From positions 43,901,001 to 43,965,000 of the forward strand of contig OX419755.1 of the NCBI GenBank assembly GCA_948567375.1: 64,000 bases of DNA. The letters are read 5' to 3'. The position numbers and the translations under genes are program-made. The notes beneath the pieces were generated by a model, which ran no database searches, was not told the origin of the DNA, and saw only the letters and a program-made list of their open reading frames with translations. This stretch comes from Lunularia cruciata (lineage: Eukaryota > Streptophyta > Marchantiopsida > Lunulariales > Lunulariaceae). The first letter of the stretch is position 1, and every line of letters begins with the position of its first letter. Positions 63,881-64,000 of this stretch are shown here, piece by piece.

Positions 63881-64000
63881 GCCTTGCATTCCTTGCACCA
63901 ACTCTTGCAATTGTGGATCCATGGTTCCTGCAACACTCAACTACTAATATCTACTTCAATATAGAGTCAATATGATCACTCTGGAAGGCGCACGAACTAT

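Larger units (their letters stand above)
58657..64000 (-). mobile_element. Family A3 chromovirus, cut by the window edge
   Basis: 3' LTR 58657-59393, then chromodomain, integrase, RNase H, RT, protease and gag, ending within the leader about 1.9 kb before the expected far edge of the 5' LTR. Same order and close sequence to A1, with several frames longer than in A1. Left flank is TTCTA; the other duplication lies outside. Confidence 0.92.

Overview
This window looks like repeat-derived nuclear DNA of a land plant with a large genome of old, slowly removed transposons (a gymnosperm or fern would fit; the sequence does not settle which). I recognise no host gene, rRNA, tRNA or CRISPR. Nearly everything belongs to broken, nested Ty3/gypsy LTR retrotransposons. 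The plant assignment rests on primer-binding sites matching plant initiator tRNA-Met and tRNA-Asp, Athila/Tat-like pol with FIDDF reverse transcriptase motifs, and a chromodomain chromovirus.

Families (my labels). A: chromovirus with ~740-bp LTRs (TGTAATAC...GTATTACA), iMet PBS and a C-terminal chromodomain; minus-strand copies at 46322-56633 (A1), 58657-64000 (A3, runs off the window) and a remnant at 1-1277 (A0). B: Athila/Tat-like family whose LTRs run TGTGGTACCC...GGGTTGTCACA, in a 3.7-kb form that carries open reading frames inside U3 (B2), a 1.8-1.9-kb form with only the end of that frame (B1), and a diverged relative (B3). C: ~690-bp LTRs (TGTAATACCC...GGCTCACA), variant tRNA-Asp-like PBS, two zinc-knuckle proteins before protease; the fullest copy is 14407-22229 on the minus strand (C2). 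D: a gypsy fragment at 12391-14406 whose frame joins a cytosine-C5 DNA methyltransferase-like domain to reverse transcriptase. E: plus-strand element 29584-40528 with 414-426-bp LTRs rich in heat-shock-element-like motifs and a perfect TAAGT target duplication.

Layout: 1-1277 A0; 1278-2198 B1 LTR piece; 2199-3451 C1 gag-protease-RT, broken by B2 element 3452-12390 (its integrase split by a B1 solo LTR at 7656-9557 with CTTTG duplications); 12391-14406 D; 14407-22229 C2; 22230-24617 a gag remnant and leader-like DNA; 24618-26309 a non-LTR-type RT with a C2H2 finger; 26641-41506 a minus-strand B3 LTR split by a B1 solo LTR (26996-28785, CTCTT duplications) and by element E, which itself holds a 3.1-kb LTR-like insert and a rearranged B insertion; 41507-57540 C3, interrupted by A1, whose 3' LTR holds a 3.7-kb B2 solo LTR (47058-50760); 57625-58064 a C LTR piece; 58657-64000 A3.

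The two most interesting items are the protein-coding LTR of family B (two frames in U3, seen after the polypurine tract, in a solo LTR, and in a diverged relative) and the DNA-methyltransferase-bearing gypsy D. All pol genes carry stops or frameshifts, so everything here looks immobile now; the genes can only be read as records of how the parent elements worked.
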